This document shows positions 55,401 to 59,455 of a stretch of 64,000 bases of DNA, piece by piece. The translations under genes and the position numbers were made by a program. The notes under the pieces were generated by a model. It did no database searches, was not told where the DNA came from, and saw only the letters and a list, made by a program, of their open reading frames with translations. The first letter of the stretch is position 1. The number at the start of each line of letters is the position of its first letter. The stretch comes from Heliocidaris tuberculata (taxonomy: Eukaryota; Echinodermata; Echinoidea; Camarodonta; Echinometridae), in assembly GCA_025618425.1 (NCBI GenBank), contig CM046847.1, forward strand, positions 766,634-830,633. Reading direction: 5' to 3'.

Positions 55401-58400
55401 AATTAGCAGAACATAAAACAAGCCCCTTGGATAATTCTCTTTGGAAAGGAACATTGCCTGCCGTCATTCTTTGCACGATCAGCAAAAAAAAGAACATAAT
55501 ACAAGAAAGCAAAATCCATCAGAGAATTATTCTGAATTCAATGGTGAGCTCTCTTACAATTACAGTCAGTAAAATTTATGAAAAGGGTGAAGGAGAGAGA
55601 TGTAAATACAACCTACATGATAAATCCACACGCATAAATGAGAGTTGCATGCACTGCACACAGAAATGTGTACATGGGACTACACATGCATGTTCGGCCT
55701 GAACACTTCAGCTCTTTCTTGTCATATTTTGAATATGAGGGCATTTGAAGAGCAATCCTTTCCAGGGGACATTTCTTCTATGAAAATATTCCAAACTGAC
55801 ATAGAGAGAATGAGAAAGCCTACAAATTATTTTTTCCTTTTCCCAGAACTCAACCTTCTTTAAATATCTTACCTATCTCAACAGGAATCTGTTTTTTAGA
55901 AACTGATGAGACTTTAATGGTCCTTGATCTCATACTGAAAGACTGACTTGGCTGACTGTCAAAATGAGAATACTCCATCAACTGCATGGTCTGTTCAAAT
56001 GAAAAATAGGATTATTACACATTTTTAATACCCTGTTGAATACTAAACCCGACATAACGCATGCTGGAATCTAGAAACTGTGCGTTATATCAAAATCAAT
56101 TGATATCCTGTGGGTAAAGAAAAGTGCAGTAGAATAGATCAATAATCATATTTTGAATGATATACTAAAAGCTTTAGTAAAGTATTCATTAGCAATTATC
56201 CTATCTGTTAAATTGAAATCATGTGAAAACCACTAGAGGCTCATTCACATATAAGTTTTTAAGCGCTTCACACTTCTGTATTTTACAACAAAATGTAGGT
56301 CACGGAGTACACTTTGGGGCGTTAGTAGCATGCTACTATTTTTTTTTCATCCCCACTTGCCATTCATTTGCTTGTAAAAAAAAAAACCCACTGTGGTTCA
56401 CTACCTGCAGCATATATGAAAGAGCCTTAATCTGTTCCACAAACATACAACCTATTTTTGCACAATAGATTGTGCAAAAATTATTACCCACGCCGATAAA
56501 ATCGGCAGGGTTATGTAAAGGGTTCCATATGTTTGTTTGTTTGTGTACAAGATAACTAGAGAACGGGTGAACGGATTTGCACCAAATTTTCAGGGATTGT
56601 TTGGATAGTGACAGGAAAGAATCGATTAAATTTTGGTGATGATTGGTTGATCCCTGCAAATTCTGTGTGACCTTCTAGTTTTGACTCTATAGTACATGTA
56701 TATATATATATGTAAAGATCACCGTTTCGCACGTATAAGTACGAAGTGGTACGAAGCAAGTCGAGGTGCGACAGCTTGACACTGGTAATGGCGTCAGCAC
56801 CATTCTCAACGAAGAAGAATTAGTCTAGAATATCGTAAAATTGCCCGAGTAGTCCAGTGATTCTAAAAGAAATCCTTATTTGATCAAGAGACCGTTAAGA
56901 AACTTCACAGAAATGGATAGTATTGACAGGAACAGTAAGTTTAGATTTAATTTCTCTCGAGTTTCTCACTTGCAGCAGAAAATGCTGCAGTAGCTAATGC
57001 AGCTGCACGCCGGATCGGACGGCCCAGCGCGTACATGGCAAACGGCCAAATTTCGGGCATCAGCTCAGATTAGCCGTGAAGTTTCATTACTTTTGTATTG
57101 TGATTGTTGATTTAGAACTCATCCTAGTTAATAATGTGGATTCTCTGGGTCTTTTACTACGGAATATCGAACATCATATTTATCAAATCTATCTGGAAAA
57201 AAACTAGGTAGGATTTTTTATTCACTCCTTCTGCCCCTTTAAAAAGCAAAGGTAGTTCCTTTCCGTGTGCTCTAGATCGAACGTTGGACTAAATGTTGGC
57301 CTAGATTTAATTTCAGACCTATATGAACATACTACCTCATAACACCTGTAAAATTACACTTCGAATGATGCCTACTGACTTTATTTCTCACGGCTAATCC
57401 CCCAAATTTCCCATATCTAGCATACAAGTAGCAACACCAGCACCAACACCGAACATGAAATGAAAATTTCTTAATCCCTAGGGTATAGTGTTAGTGAACG
57501 GAATTTTGTACATGAAATTAAACACCGGATGCCGAGCTCGGTTCAGCAGACAACATCTGACAAAAATTAAACACCGGCAACCGGAACTACGTCAGAAAAT
57601 CAGAGGTCAACACCTAACACCGACTGATTTTTTTCTCATTTCATAGTCGGTGTTAGATCATGATTTCGCGGCAAAATAAACACTAGCCACAAACACCAGC
57701 ACCGAGCGTGAAATCACCCAATGTAGATTTCAGTTTTGACCCCATAGTATAGTATTGCAACTACTCTGTAGCACCACCAAGGTGTGGGTCTGCCGCCTTT
57801 GACGGCCCCTCTAGTTTAAAATATAATTTTTTATACCCAGAATTAAACACTTAAACAATATTCCTTCAATACCAAATTTTTCTTATTCTTCTGTTATGTT
57901 ATATTATCTGGTTTTCTTTGCTTTGTAATGTCTCCTTTTCCTTTTTCCACTTTAAATTTCTCTAGGTTACTTTTACTTGCTCTACTGATATAGTCCACAT
58001 GATGTATTTTCATCATTACACATGATAATACACATGATAATGCAGTTTTAATGGTATTTATTTTGGCGGGTTTTTTTTTAAATCAAGGCCTATGACATCT
58101 TCCTTCCATCTTCTTGTTTTATTTTTTTCTCCCAGTTTTCCCCCTTTTCCAGGTCCATAAGTTAGTTAAAAACATTTATCCAATGTCCTTAGTTAATAAA
58201 AGCACTCATCCAATGAACAAGGTTATAATATAATATAACCTTAAAGGGCCAGTCTAATGAGAACTCACGGGGAAATGAAATCGTGCAGAATTTGCAAAAG
58301 GCTCGTTTACTTGTACACATAGCACGCCCGTTGTGCGAGGCCATCAGACTAATGCCATTAATGATCGGACGGCACGAAGTTGACCGAACTGGAGCTAGGC

Positions 58401-59455
58401 GAATACTTCGGCCCAGGCCCTTAGTCTTCTAACTGGTCATAGCCTAGTTCACCCAAACAAGTTTAGTGTAATGCTGAAATATTTCCAAATACAAAACACG
58501 GTTTACTTCTGGTTGATTAGTCTAGCCATCGCTTCTGCACTGCCCTGCCGTGACGCGTTGTCGCCACGATTACGTAACTACCCCAGGCTCTACCAGAGAG
58601 CTGGCTCTGTAATTACTTTTCCATATGTTTGATTATATTTCCCATCGCGCGAAATTTAAAACACAAGCCAGTCTTCACCGAACTATCTCAGAGGTGATCC
58701 AATATGAATCACATGTTTTAGTACGAGTGATGGAAGTCCTTGTATTGAAAGTGACACGAAGCTCCGAGTATATTTTCCTTTCTCATCGATCGGAAATCGC
58801 CCATGCAGGCCCACCAAAGTATCCCTTTAAAAAGGTGGGATGTCCCCTGAAACACTGAAGAATGTCTGTTCTTTGAGACACACAGTGTTTTTTAAAATTT
58901 CATATCTGAAAAAAATTATAAAAATCCTTAATCAAACAATAACATGGAATCTTCAGAAAAGCTTGTATGTGTATTAGTGGAATCTAAAGTTAGTCCATAA
59001 TTAATGTAAGTTTCATTATCATAATCATGATTATCAATCATAATCAATTTAGGAAGAGTCTAAAGCTTAAAAATTATCTGAAGAAAGATGGGAAAACATG
59101 CTCAAGTGCCTCTCTAGACTCTGAATAGGAAGAGGCTAACAGTAACAGTAACACTGCGTTATCTCAGCTCAAGCTTAGCCTCAGCTGGATCTGGATTCAC
59201 GGTCACGAGGCCAGAGAAAGTGATGACATACGGTGCGCGCCCCGGATCAACGCCGGAGCTCCGGCGAGGAACTCATGGCTGTATTCGCTCCTCTATTTTC
59301 CTCCTTGACCTCGCTTGTACGTCTCTGTAACCAGTAACATCATAATATATAAGTAATCAAGTTACCTCAGATTGACTGTCACATTGATTGCAATAATACA
59401 GTCCACCGATTTCCTCAAATTGGACATTTTCTTGACAGGTTTTGCAAAAAGGCAT
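6622..59455 (-). CDS. TAF1B: TAF1B gene, RNA polymerase I SL1/TIF-IB subunit (whole locus)
   Basis: Multi-exon minus-strand gene. TAF1B (Rrn7-like, TFIIB-related) is the SL1 subunit that acts in the nucleolus to recruit Pol I to the rDNA promoter. Seen in the sequence: exon 1 encodes a CX2C-X14-CX2C zinc ribbon. Exons 3-4 encode a Trp-rich helical block with DDTWWFAEVFQIIL and MWFRYLHNSKWAFVKK. Exons at 18.4 and 18.0 kb encode the cyclin-fold segment GEPILISDLIR..ARDGHLPYY, and the exon at 9.7 kb encodes AYIIVAMKLLFGLDG. The last exon ends in an HRSYQWLLEHCAALFGLDWYY block. The order matches vertebrate TAF1B as I recall it. Identified coding exons sum to about 2.15-2.18 kb, so the protein would exceed 720 residues against roughly 590 in human. 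The excess is mainly a charged Lys/Ser/Asp-rich stretch in the last exon. One linker exon inside the large fourth intron is not securely placed. Splice phases agree across all other junctions. Confidence 0.85.
7554..8239. other. TAF1B last intron
   Basis: AT-rich. It includes a fragment (7698-7759) of the MITE at 47436-47819 and a short (AT)n at 8080-8100. Nothing coding was seen. Confidence 0.6.
8240..8346 (-). CDS. TAF1B: TAF1B coding exon, penultimate
   Basis: 107 nt with acceptor CTTTATGAAG and donor GTAAGC, phase 2 in, 1 out. It encodes ACRQVNDVPRFINQHSKAFL followed by LNSKRESLNKFHKYQ. A longer open frame overlaps this exon but its phase does not join the neighbours, so it was discarded. 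Confidence 0.8.
8825..8921 (-). CDS. TAF1B: TAF1B coding exon, FLWDEWM segment
   Basis: 97 nt with acceptor TTTGTATAG and strong donor GTAAGT, phase 1 in, 2 out. It encodes SKLTLFLWDEWMSSEKLRAK and then HHQINTKIVNP. It corresponds to vertebrate PWFDFRKWYQIMKKAF, a Trp-containing segment after the second cyclin fold. Confidence 0.85.
9233..9262 (-). CDS. TAF1B: TAF1B small exon (3' boundary ambiguous)
   Basis: Acceptor TGCTCTGCAG is good. It encodes AKNPAKK and a few more residues. A phase 1 exit is needed and two donors satisfy it: GTGTCG (30 nt, 9233-9262) or GTACCA (21 nt, 9242-9262). Either joins in frame to the next exon. Transcript data would settle which is used. Confidence 0.5.
9447..9630. 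mobile_element. MITE, TACTGTAAAACCAG family
   Basis: Second copy of the 346-551 family. The left end is intact and the right end decayed (ATATACAGTA). It lies about 28 bp from the donor side of the TAF1B exon at 9658. Confidence 0.65.
9658..9876 (-). CDS. TAF1B: TAF1B coding exon, VAMKLLFGLDG core
   Basis: 219 nt with acceptor TTTAG and donor GTACCA, phase 1 in, 1 out. It encodes ASFHQMTHHLMTKYPFTTNH, a basic run (KKKVRKKK), then AYIIVAMKLLFGLDGETE, ending KKLPS. The hydrophobic helix matches vertebrate AIIVVVLKLLFLLDD. A degenerate copy of most of this exon lies at 10294-10441. Confidence 0.88.
9931..10316. repeat. 28-bp minisatellite, 14 units
   Basis: Unit ACAGCAGTATCATAGCTACT ATGTT(C/A)AC, 28 bp; units 9 and 11 are 25 bp. 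Two unit types (ending TTCAC or TTAAC) are interspersed. The last unit runs straight into a degenerate copy of the TAF1B exon. The array lies in the intron just upstream of that exon. Confidence 0.9.
10294..10441 (-). pseudogene. degenerate duplicate of a TAF1B exon
   Basis: On the minus strand it keeps the order of the exon at 9658-9876, including MTKYPFTTYH, KKKVKGK and FEFEEGLSFAH. It has an in-frame TGA after KGK and a TAA-like loss near its start, and the acceptor is weakened. It covers the first two-thirds of the exon and then merges into the minisatellite. Confidence 0.75.
10734..12851 (+). repeat. 2.1-kb tandem unit 1
   Basis: First of three head-to-tail units, each ending in the right terminal repeat, the hairpin and CTAG. 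It is the most diverged of the three and carries a 37-nt poly-T (12004-12040). It has CG-rich tracts of alternating CGCG and ACGCG near 11010, 11115, 11270 and 12475. Only this unit is preceded by the true left terminus. Confidence 0.9.
11940..12003 (+). ncRNA. tRNA-Gly-like sequence (Pol III promoter), unit 1
   Basis: 64 nt with a tRNA-like A box (TGGTCCATTGG), a CTCCCAT anticodon-loop-like segment and a consensus B box (GGTTCGACTCC), followed directly by T37. It resembles tRNA-Gly from position 8 on, but the 5' side of the acceptor stem does not pair with TGGGTCC. It is therefore a tRNA-derived promoter or SINE head, not a functional tRNA. Confidence 0.65.
12852..14974 (+). repeat. 2.1-kb tandem unit 2
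   Basis: Nearly identical to unit 3, with period 2123. The right terminal repeat is at 14931-14945 and CTAG at 14971. Poly-T is 36 nt (14128-14163). The unit starts directly after the CTAG of unit 1 with TTTATTTTTATTTCCCCC and lacks the left terminal repeat. Confidence 0.9.
14064..14127 (+). ncRNA. tRNA-Gly-like sequence, unit 2
   Basis: Identical 64-nt copy of the element in unit 1, followed by T36. A and B boxes are intact. Confidence 0.65.
14975..17079 (+). repeat. 2.1-kb tandem unit 3
   Basis: About 2105 bp. It is shorter than unit 2 almost entirely because its poly-T is only 17 nt (16252-16268). The CTAG end at 17076-17079 forms the right edge of the array. Confidence 0.9.
16188..16251 (+). 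ncRNA. tRNA-Gly-like sequence, unit 3
   Basis: Identical 64-nt copy, followed by T17. A and B boxes are intact. Confidence 0.65.
17182..17311 (-). CDS. TAF1B: TAF1B coding exon, second cyclin-fold start
   Basis: 130 nt with acceptor CAATTGTAG and donor GTAAGA, phase 0 in, 1 out. It encodes DMLHMSKLQEPVFHVLNVLD and then VPALNPIKLDLIVSRFILSL with NLP. It matches the vertebrate segment that runs from VGTFLDLP to KYLMEVNLP. The transposon array begins about 100 bp downstream in the next intron. Confidence 0.87.
17453..17503. repeat. (TA)n microsatellite
   Basis: About 25 uninterrupted TA dinucleotides in a TAF1B intron. Confidence 0.9.
17886..17997 (-). CDS. TAF1B: TAF1B coding exon, GHLPYY segment
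   Basis: 112 nt with acceptor TCATTCTAG and a near-consensus donor GTGAGT, phase 2 in, 0 out. It encodes WARDGHLPYYGTSDLIPKHL and ends FLVAKP. It matches vertebrate EEDHIPYINAFQHFPEQMK. The junction codon with the previous exon gives Arg. Confidence 0.88.
18357..18473 (-). CDS. TAF1B: TAF1B coding exon, first cyclin-fold segment
   Basis: 117 nt with acceptor ATGTAG and donor GTATAT, phase 2 in and 2 out. It encodes a basic stretch (VKKKKFRLQ) and then HLLGILYAALKFVGEPILIS and DLI. It aligns with the vertebrate segment where LSLLW is followed by ITLSDLLRFVEE. Confidence 0.88.
19385..19470 (+). repeat. GTATAGTGCATATCAC dispersed repeat, copy 1
   Basis: Shares GTATAGTGCATATCAC and ATGTCTCTATGCACTT, preceded by (AAT)n, with 44335-44415. 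Confidence 0.7.
19879..19955. repeat. (GA)n microsatellite
   Basis: GA-rich run with interspersed GACA units. Confidence 0.85.
20188..20251 (-). CDS. candidate TAF1B linker exon (weak)
   Basis: Between exon 4 (phase 1 out) and the 18.4-kb exon (expects phase 2 in) at least one exon is required. This 64-nt stretch follows a good acceptor (TCTCTGTTACAG), is open, and carries phases 1-in and 2-out. It would encode AGNPDKTRTFYAMRMHLLQT plus two residues. The donor (GTCTAG) is poor and I recall no matching residues in vertebrate TAF1B, where this linker is low-complexity. A different exon in the 34-kb intron could be the real one. Confidence 0.3.
20756..21312. mobile_element. MITE, subterminal CCTAAGCAGACGA repeats
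   Basis: GTGACGTCA, CAATCCT.CCTAAGCAGACGA at the left matches in reverse the TCGTCTGCTTAGG.AGGATTG, TGACGTCAC at the right. The arms are about 45 bp and the outer ends are uncertain. Confidence 0.6.
21961..22550. mobile_element. TIR-bounded cassette carrying a SAP ORF
   Basis: Perfect or near-perfect 39-bp inverted copies at 21961-21999 and 22512-22550 (core GCGATCGCCAATAGGGTAAA) bracket the SAP-domain ORF. The spacing gives a 590-bp unit. The local CpG content is higher than in the surrounding intron. It reads like an internally deleted DNA transposon. No clear target-site duplication was found next to the repeats. Confidence 0.6.
22147..22491 (+). CDS. SAP-domain protein, transposon-borne, probably truncated
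   Basis: 114 residues. Residues 10-44 (KNMTVLQLKAFLTERGIPCN followed by GKRKLELE) form a SAP helix-extension-helix DNA-binding motif, with the usual LK..L..RG....GK...L pattern. A basic GRKRRRVPA follows. The ATG is preceded by GAATTGTC. The stop lies 21 bp before the right inverted repeat. Metazoan transposon-type proteins with an N-terminal SAP and downstream zinc-finger or nuclease domains are known to me; this looks like the first part of such a protein after an internal deletion. Function of this short form is unknown. Confidence 0.55.
   Translation: MASVSQDFKNMTVLQLKAFLTERGIPCNGKRKLELELLVVRRAAECYSVIEPCDREASGRKRRRVPAADGSVRDLNDKAVSWKADLRGYARPPGHSPTGQIPEVTRSQKLSHIA
23717..23802. repeat. 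long hairpin, about 33-bp arms
   Basis: ATCATCTGTTGAGAGCCAGA...GTTAACTC is mirrored by GAGTTAAC...TCTGACTCTAAGCAGATGAT around a 17-nt loop. It could be a tiny MITE or a precursor-like hairpin. Confidence 0.7.
24004..24130 (+). repeat. TCACCTGTGCCTGG dispersed repeat, copy 1
   Basis: Order of blocks: TCACCTGTGCCTGG, ATAACTGATTA.GATGTGCAGGTGTACCA, CACCGGGGTT. Relatives are at 38617-38745 and 39379-39480. Confidence 0.65.
26877..27795. mobile_element. foldback element with a nested MITE
   Basis: Left TTAAAGGTCCACTGCAACCC and right GGGTTGCAGGGGCCTTTTAA form the ends. The arms of about 180 bp include AACATCTAAATA/ATCTAGATGTTTGAATAAC. A second inverted pair inside (27269-27509, AATAGACCGGTTT / AAACCGGCCTATT) looks like a later insertion. 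Confidence 0.7.
27269..27509. mobile_element. nested MITE, ends AATAG(A/G)CCGGTTT
   Basis: About 28-bp inverted ends inside the larger foldback element. Confidence 0.55.
27796..29589. other. TAF1B intron 4, no gene seen
   Basis: AT-rich spacer with a GGATACCA-type tandem run (28600-28646) and a (GT)n at 29143-29168. Confidence 0.5.
29590..29807 (+). other. open hydrophobic stretch ending in a splice donor
   Basis: Plus-strand open stretch that ends GCTGCAG/GTAATG. It encodes alternating hydrophobic runs, including FLTFLYLTLVPISASLILDC, like membrane helices. It could be an orphan exon of a membrane protein. No partner exon or family was found. Confidence 0.2.
29920..30433. mobile_element. 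foldback MITE, TTAAAGGGAAAGTCCACCCT family, copy 1
   Basis: Arms of about 170 bp. Left GGGAAAGTCCACCCTG..GAGCAAAAT..CAATCAAACACAAATTGG is mirrored at the right end by CAATTTGTGTTTGATTGA..TTTTGCTC..GATGGGCTTTCCC. Confidence 0.85.
30434..31896. other. TAF1B intron 4, no gene seen
   Basis: AT-rich spacer; includes the small telomere-core element at 30683-30802. Confidence 0.5.
30683..30802. mobile_element. small TIR element with CCTAACCCTA core, copy 1
   Basis: Ends ACATGCTCC..AATTGCTC / GGAGCAATTG..GGAGCACATGT; the core contains ATAACCCTAACCCTATA. Relative of 37852-38048. Confidence 0.6.
31897..32688. other. TAF1B intron 4, no gene seen
   Basis: AT-rich spacer with A18 (about 32332-32349) and G-rich runs near 32420-32440 and 32525-32540. 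Confidence 0.5.
32689..33650. mobile_element. large CCGGCG-ended foldback with a repeated right end
   Basis: Arms of about 300 bp. Left AAGTAGGCCTGAGTCGAGTT..CACCGGCGCCCGACCG to TATCGGCCCGTA, mirrored from ACGGGCCGATA to CACCGGCGGAC..TTATGACTCAAGCCTACTTG (ends about 33441). A second copy of the right terminus follows at 33555-33650 (CGGTCTGCCGGTCTCCGCC..TGACTCAGGCCTACTTG). Confidence 0.8.
33770..33901 (-). mobile_element. solo arm of the TTAAAGGGAAAGTCCACCCT family
   Basis: Only the right arm is present (ATTCATAATTTC, GATTTTGCTCAAACATTC, AGGGTGAACTTTCCCTTTA). Confidence 0.65.
34205..34700. mobile_element. imperfect foldback rich in CTTGTAGTTTC motifs
   Basis: Repeated CTTGTAGTT and its complements (AACTACAAG, AAACTTTAAGT). 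The ends GGATCACACGA..GTTTC and ..GAAACCACAAGTCCCGTATG are only loosely mirrored. Confidence 0.5.
35198..35803. mobile_element. foldback MITE, TTAAAGGGCAATCCAACCTT subfamily
   Basis: 606 bp with arms of about 200 bp. Left TTAAAGGGCAATCCAACCTT is mirrored by AAGGCTGGATTTCCCTTTAA. Internal GACAACTC/GAGTTGTCCACA pairs. Confidence 0.85.
36181..36731. mobile_element. outer MITE, split by a later insertion
   Basis: Left TACTATAAAACCAGAGACTT and right GGAAGTTCTGGTTTCACAGTA belong to the 346-551 family. The interior is interrupted by the 396-bp foldback at 36202-36597. Confidence 0.8.
36202..36597. mobile_element. inner foldback MITE, arms about 180 bp
   Basis: GGCTGGAATTCACAAAGGTG at the left is mirrored exactly at the right. 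The arms continue through GCGCGCCGGTCGCG/CGCGACCGGTGCGCG to a central AAACCATGGTCTGAA palindrome. TTT flanks both ends (36199-36201 and 36598-36600), a likely 3-bp target duplication. Confidence 0.88.
37852..38048. mobile_element. small TIR element with telomere-like core, copy 2
   Basis: Perfect 18-bp ends ACATTTGCTCCTGCGACA and its complement at 38031-38048. The core 37895-37947 is CCTAAA/CCCTAA repeats. Confidence 0.8.
38617..38745 (+). repeat. TCACCTGTGCCTGG dispersed repeat, copy 2
   Basis: Blocks TCACCTGTACCTGG, AAACTGATTGCGATATGAAG, GTGTACCATTACACAGGGGT. Confidence 0.65.
38885..39235 (-). repeat. dispersed repeat, copy 2 (inverted)
   Basis: Reverse-oriented relative of 1262-1640, covering both its halves. 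It begins beside TTAAAGGGAAGCTTGAGTTC. Confidence 0.6.
39379..39480 (+). repeat. TCACCTGTGCCTGG dispersed repeat, copy 3
   Basis: Blocks TCACCTGTGCCTGGGACAGG and ATAACTGATTGGGATGTGCA; truncated on the right. Confidence 0.6.
40255..40843. mobile_element. foldback MITE, ATTAAAGGAGAAT subfamily
   Basis: 589 bp. The arms are about 245 bp and nearly perfect, from ATTAAAGG.GAAT..CCCTGGGGAAAATC to its mirror ending CCCCTTTAAT. Most of the element would pair with itself. Confidence 0.88.
40980..40996. repeat. poly-G run
   Basis: Run of about 16 G. A C14 run sits nearby at 41225-41238. Confidence 0.85.
41062..43047. other. 5' region of the C1q gene within TAF1B intron 4
   Basis: AT-rich. TACATGTA-type blocks recur with CAAACTACATGTAC at 41877 and 41930. 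No coding exon was seen. It may hold the promoter and a non-coding exon of the C1q gene. Confidence 0.4.
43076..44125 (+). CDS. secreted collagen-like C1q-domain protein
   Basis: 349 residues, uninterrupted. Residues 1-20 form a hydrophobic signal peptide (MDVNGLLTAVLTLSLVSLTM). A Thr/Ser/Pro-rich segment and an acidic patch (about 52-64) follow. Residues about 65-108 are Gln/His/Glu-rich and likely coiled-coil. C110, C114 and C115 precede the collagen stretch and are well placed for interchain disulfides. Gly-X-Y triplets run from about 116 to 217, with one extra Gly near 185 that breaks the register. A C-terminal C1q/TNF-like jelly roll covers 225-349 and shows the C1q signature in KFTCKATGLYAFTFQFF and FTGFRLY. 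Members are extracellular trimers in innate immunity, matrix or signalling. The ATG lies 28 bp after a plausible acceptor (TTTCTTTGAAG, ending 43047), so there may be an upstream non-coding exon. The gene lies antisense inside a TAF1B intron. AATAAA signals occur at 45533 and 45606, some 1.4 kb past the stop. Confidence 0.9.
   Translation: MDVNGLLTAVLTLSLVSLTMSTTQPPTDVPITLSSTYSATGHPQGPEATVGEPDIELITEEEELLNHHQEQPYGHQEQLNNNQEHQKQQKEQQEQQIVMHQEMLHQQQSCGRSCCGFPGMPGIPGTPGHNGLPGYPGIKGEPGTKGDGGNGGQQGLAGRRGSKGPKGERGPKGPPGMKGEKGDLGGQKGDPGERGLMGESGMKGLRGPRGPPGIQGPANHDLPQELRVAFTVINATRFPTPNTPIVFQTIVSNSGEGYDQETGKFTCKATGLYAFTFQFFGGYHNFRAEKASLIKNSEIALTAMSTVDSRLGNFAILDLVEDDNVWVEITENRDFGPSNYNSFTGFRLY
44335..44415 (+). 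repeat. GTATAGTGCATATCAC dispersed repeat, copy 2
   Basis: Same order of blocks as 19385-19470, again preceded by an AAT-like run. It lies in the 3' flank of the C1q gene. Confidence 0.7.
46077..46829. mobile_element. non-autonomous hAT-like element
   Basis: Ends CAGTGGCGTATC / GATACGCCACTG. The flanking 8-mers CTGCCAGT (46069-46076) and CTGCCAGG (46830-46837) match at 7 of 8, as expected for an 8-bp hAT target duplication. No transposase ORF remains. Confidence 0.8.
46855..47165. repeat. GA-rich tract with an 80-bp internal duplication
   Basis: GAGAGAAAG-type repeats. The block AAAGTGAATGGGAAG.GAT.GAAATTCCCCT occurs twice (about 46955 and 47025). Confidence 0.8.
47436..47819. mobile_element. 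MITE, ends TTAAAGTACCAATCACC
   Basis: Left TTAAAGTACCAATCACC and right GGTGATTGGTACTCTTTAA. A fragment of the same family lies at 7698-7759. Confidence 0.75.
47820..50192. other. TAF1B intron 4, little recognisable
   Basis: Apart from the exon-like stretch at 48673-48763, only AT-rich spacer was seen. Confidence 0.4.
48673..48763 (+). CDS. possible first exon of a nested plus-strand gene
   Basis: ATG, 30 codons (MSIEKDIPTFNPNLWKKGLY then PSEIIYTNIE) and a consensus donor GTGAGT in phase 1. No partner exon was found downstream and the family is unrecognised. It lies antisense in the fourth TAF1B intron. Low confidence because a single exon-like string of this size can occur by chance. Confidence 0.3.
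50193..50709. mobile_element. foldback MITE, same family, copy 2
   Basis: Left AAAGGGGAAGTCCACCCTGG and right TTTTGGACTTCCCCTCTT, with the same internal CAATCAAACA and GATTTTGCTCAAACTTTC blocks. Confidence 0.85.
50925..51045. mobile_element. decayed relative of the telomere-core element
   Basis: Contains CGAACAACAATTGCTCC, then ATCCCTAACCCCATCAACC and CCTAATCCTAACCCTAC. The right end is not recognisable. Confidence 0.4.
51178..51201. repeat. (AT)n microsatellite
   Basis: About 12 AT dinucleotides at the 5' edge of the LINE fragment. Confidence 0.85.
51201..52080 (+). pseudogene. decayed non-LTR retrotransposon reverse transcriptase, C-terminal part
   Basis: Frameshifted RT remnant. Recognisable blocks in order are LGPLLFILYINDFNN, a damaged catalytic FADD box (one position deleted), TWIRANKLSLNINKTHFM, QFLGLYIDHELSWK, HMNYGILAWGN and the terminal LEMVHSTSLNVFKRKLK. 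The longest clean frame is 51591-51806. The pattern fits Jockey/CR1-type LINEs. Stops and frameshifts make it non-functional. The tail to about 52430 may be its 3' UTR. Confidence 0.85.
52430..52476. repeat. (TA)n microsatellite
   Basis: About 23 TA dinucleotides next to the LINE tail. Confidence 0.9.
52621..52792. mobile_element. Tigger/pogo-like MITE
   Basis: Ends CAG(T/G)TAACTCTGCCTAAGTC, inserted at TA (TATA before, TATA after), typical of Tc1/mariner-type insertion. It ends about 60 bp from TAF1B exon 4. Confidence 0.75.
52854..52959 (-). CDS. TAF1B: TAF1B coding exon 4
   Basis: 106 nt, phase 0 in, phase 1 out, with acceptor CTTTTCATAG and donor GTAAGG. It encodes EVVELMWFRYLHNSKWAFVK followed by a Lys-rich tail. 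It matches the vertebrate segment where a tryptophan and RYLQKSK follow the LKNDVLHNF helix. Confidence 0.85.
53766..53972. mobile_element. MITE, ends GGCCCGAATTCACAAAGGAG
   Basis: Right end GGTTTAAACCTCCTTTGTGA ATTCGGGCC. The left end is a diverged complement (GGGCCCCAATGCACAATAGG AGG). Interior GTTTAAAC palindromes. Confidence 0.7.
54468..54589 (-). CDS. TAF1B: TAF1B coding exon 3, Trp-rich helical segment
   Basis: 122 nt, phase 1 in, phase 0 out, with acceptor TTCCTTCTAG and donor GTGACC. It encodes DETTDGPGDEDDTWWFAEVF and then a helical segment ending GATDRLK. It corresponds to the vertebrate segment with WDWYVCEGFQYIL, just before the first cyclin-like fold. Confidence 0.85.
55635..55862 (+). 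repeat. dispersed repeat, copy 3 (partial)
   Basis: Relative of 1400-1640, ending about 10 bp before the donor side of TAF1B exon 2. Confidence 0.65.
55873..55990 (-). CDS. TAF1B: TAF1B coding exon 2
   Basis: 118 nt, phase 0 in, phase 1 out. It is preceded on the minus strand by TTTGAACAG and followed by GTAAGATA. It encodes 39 residues from TMQLMEYSHFD to KKQIPVEI, the polar linker after the zinc ribbon. A dispersed repeat ends about 10 bp from the donor side of this exon, so the insertion is unusually close to a splice site. Confidence 0.8.
56484..57814 (+). mobile_element. second Helentron-like element candidate
   Basis: The left end TTACCCACGCCGATAAAATC GGC carries a hairpin (GCCGAT..ATCGGC). 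Near the right end, GGTGTGGGT (57781-57789) is a 9-bp partial complement of ACCCACGCC, followed by hairpin GCCG..CGGC (57792-57806) and CCCCTCTAG/T. This is the same order of parts as at 10651-17079. The interior has no recognised ORF. Confidence 0.45.
57815..59365. other. TAF1B intron 1, remaining part
   Basis: No gene seen. A weak TTAAAGGG-ended pair (58241 and 58830) may mark an old MITE; an open frame inside it has no family features. Confidence 0.4.
59366..59455 (-). CDS. TAF1B: TAF1B coding exon 1, zinc ribbon
   Basis: Encodes 30 residues beginning MPFCKTCQENVQ and ending CDSQSE. Cysteines at 4, 7, 22 and 25 form a CX2C-X14-CX2C zinc ribbon with the family-typical GGLYYC. The donor GTAACT follows in phase 0. 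The reading frame stays open upstream to an earlier in-frame ATG at 59578. I chose the inner ATG because the upstream residues are unlike the family and the zinc ribbon normally sits close to the N-terminus. Confidence 0.85.

Noticed and set aside
58241..58830. TTAAAGGG-ended MITE and an open frame at 58625-58858
   Set aside because: Only eight terminal bases match and the frame has no recognisable domain.
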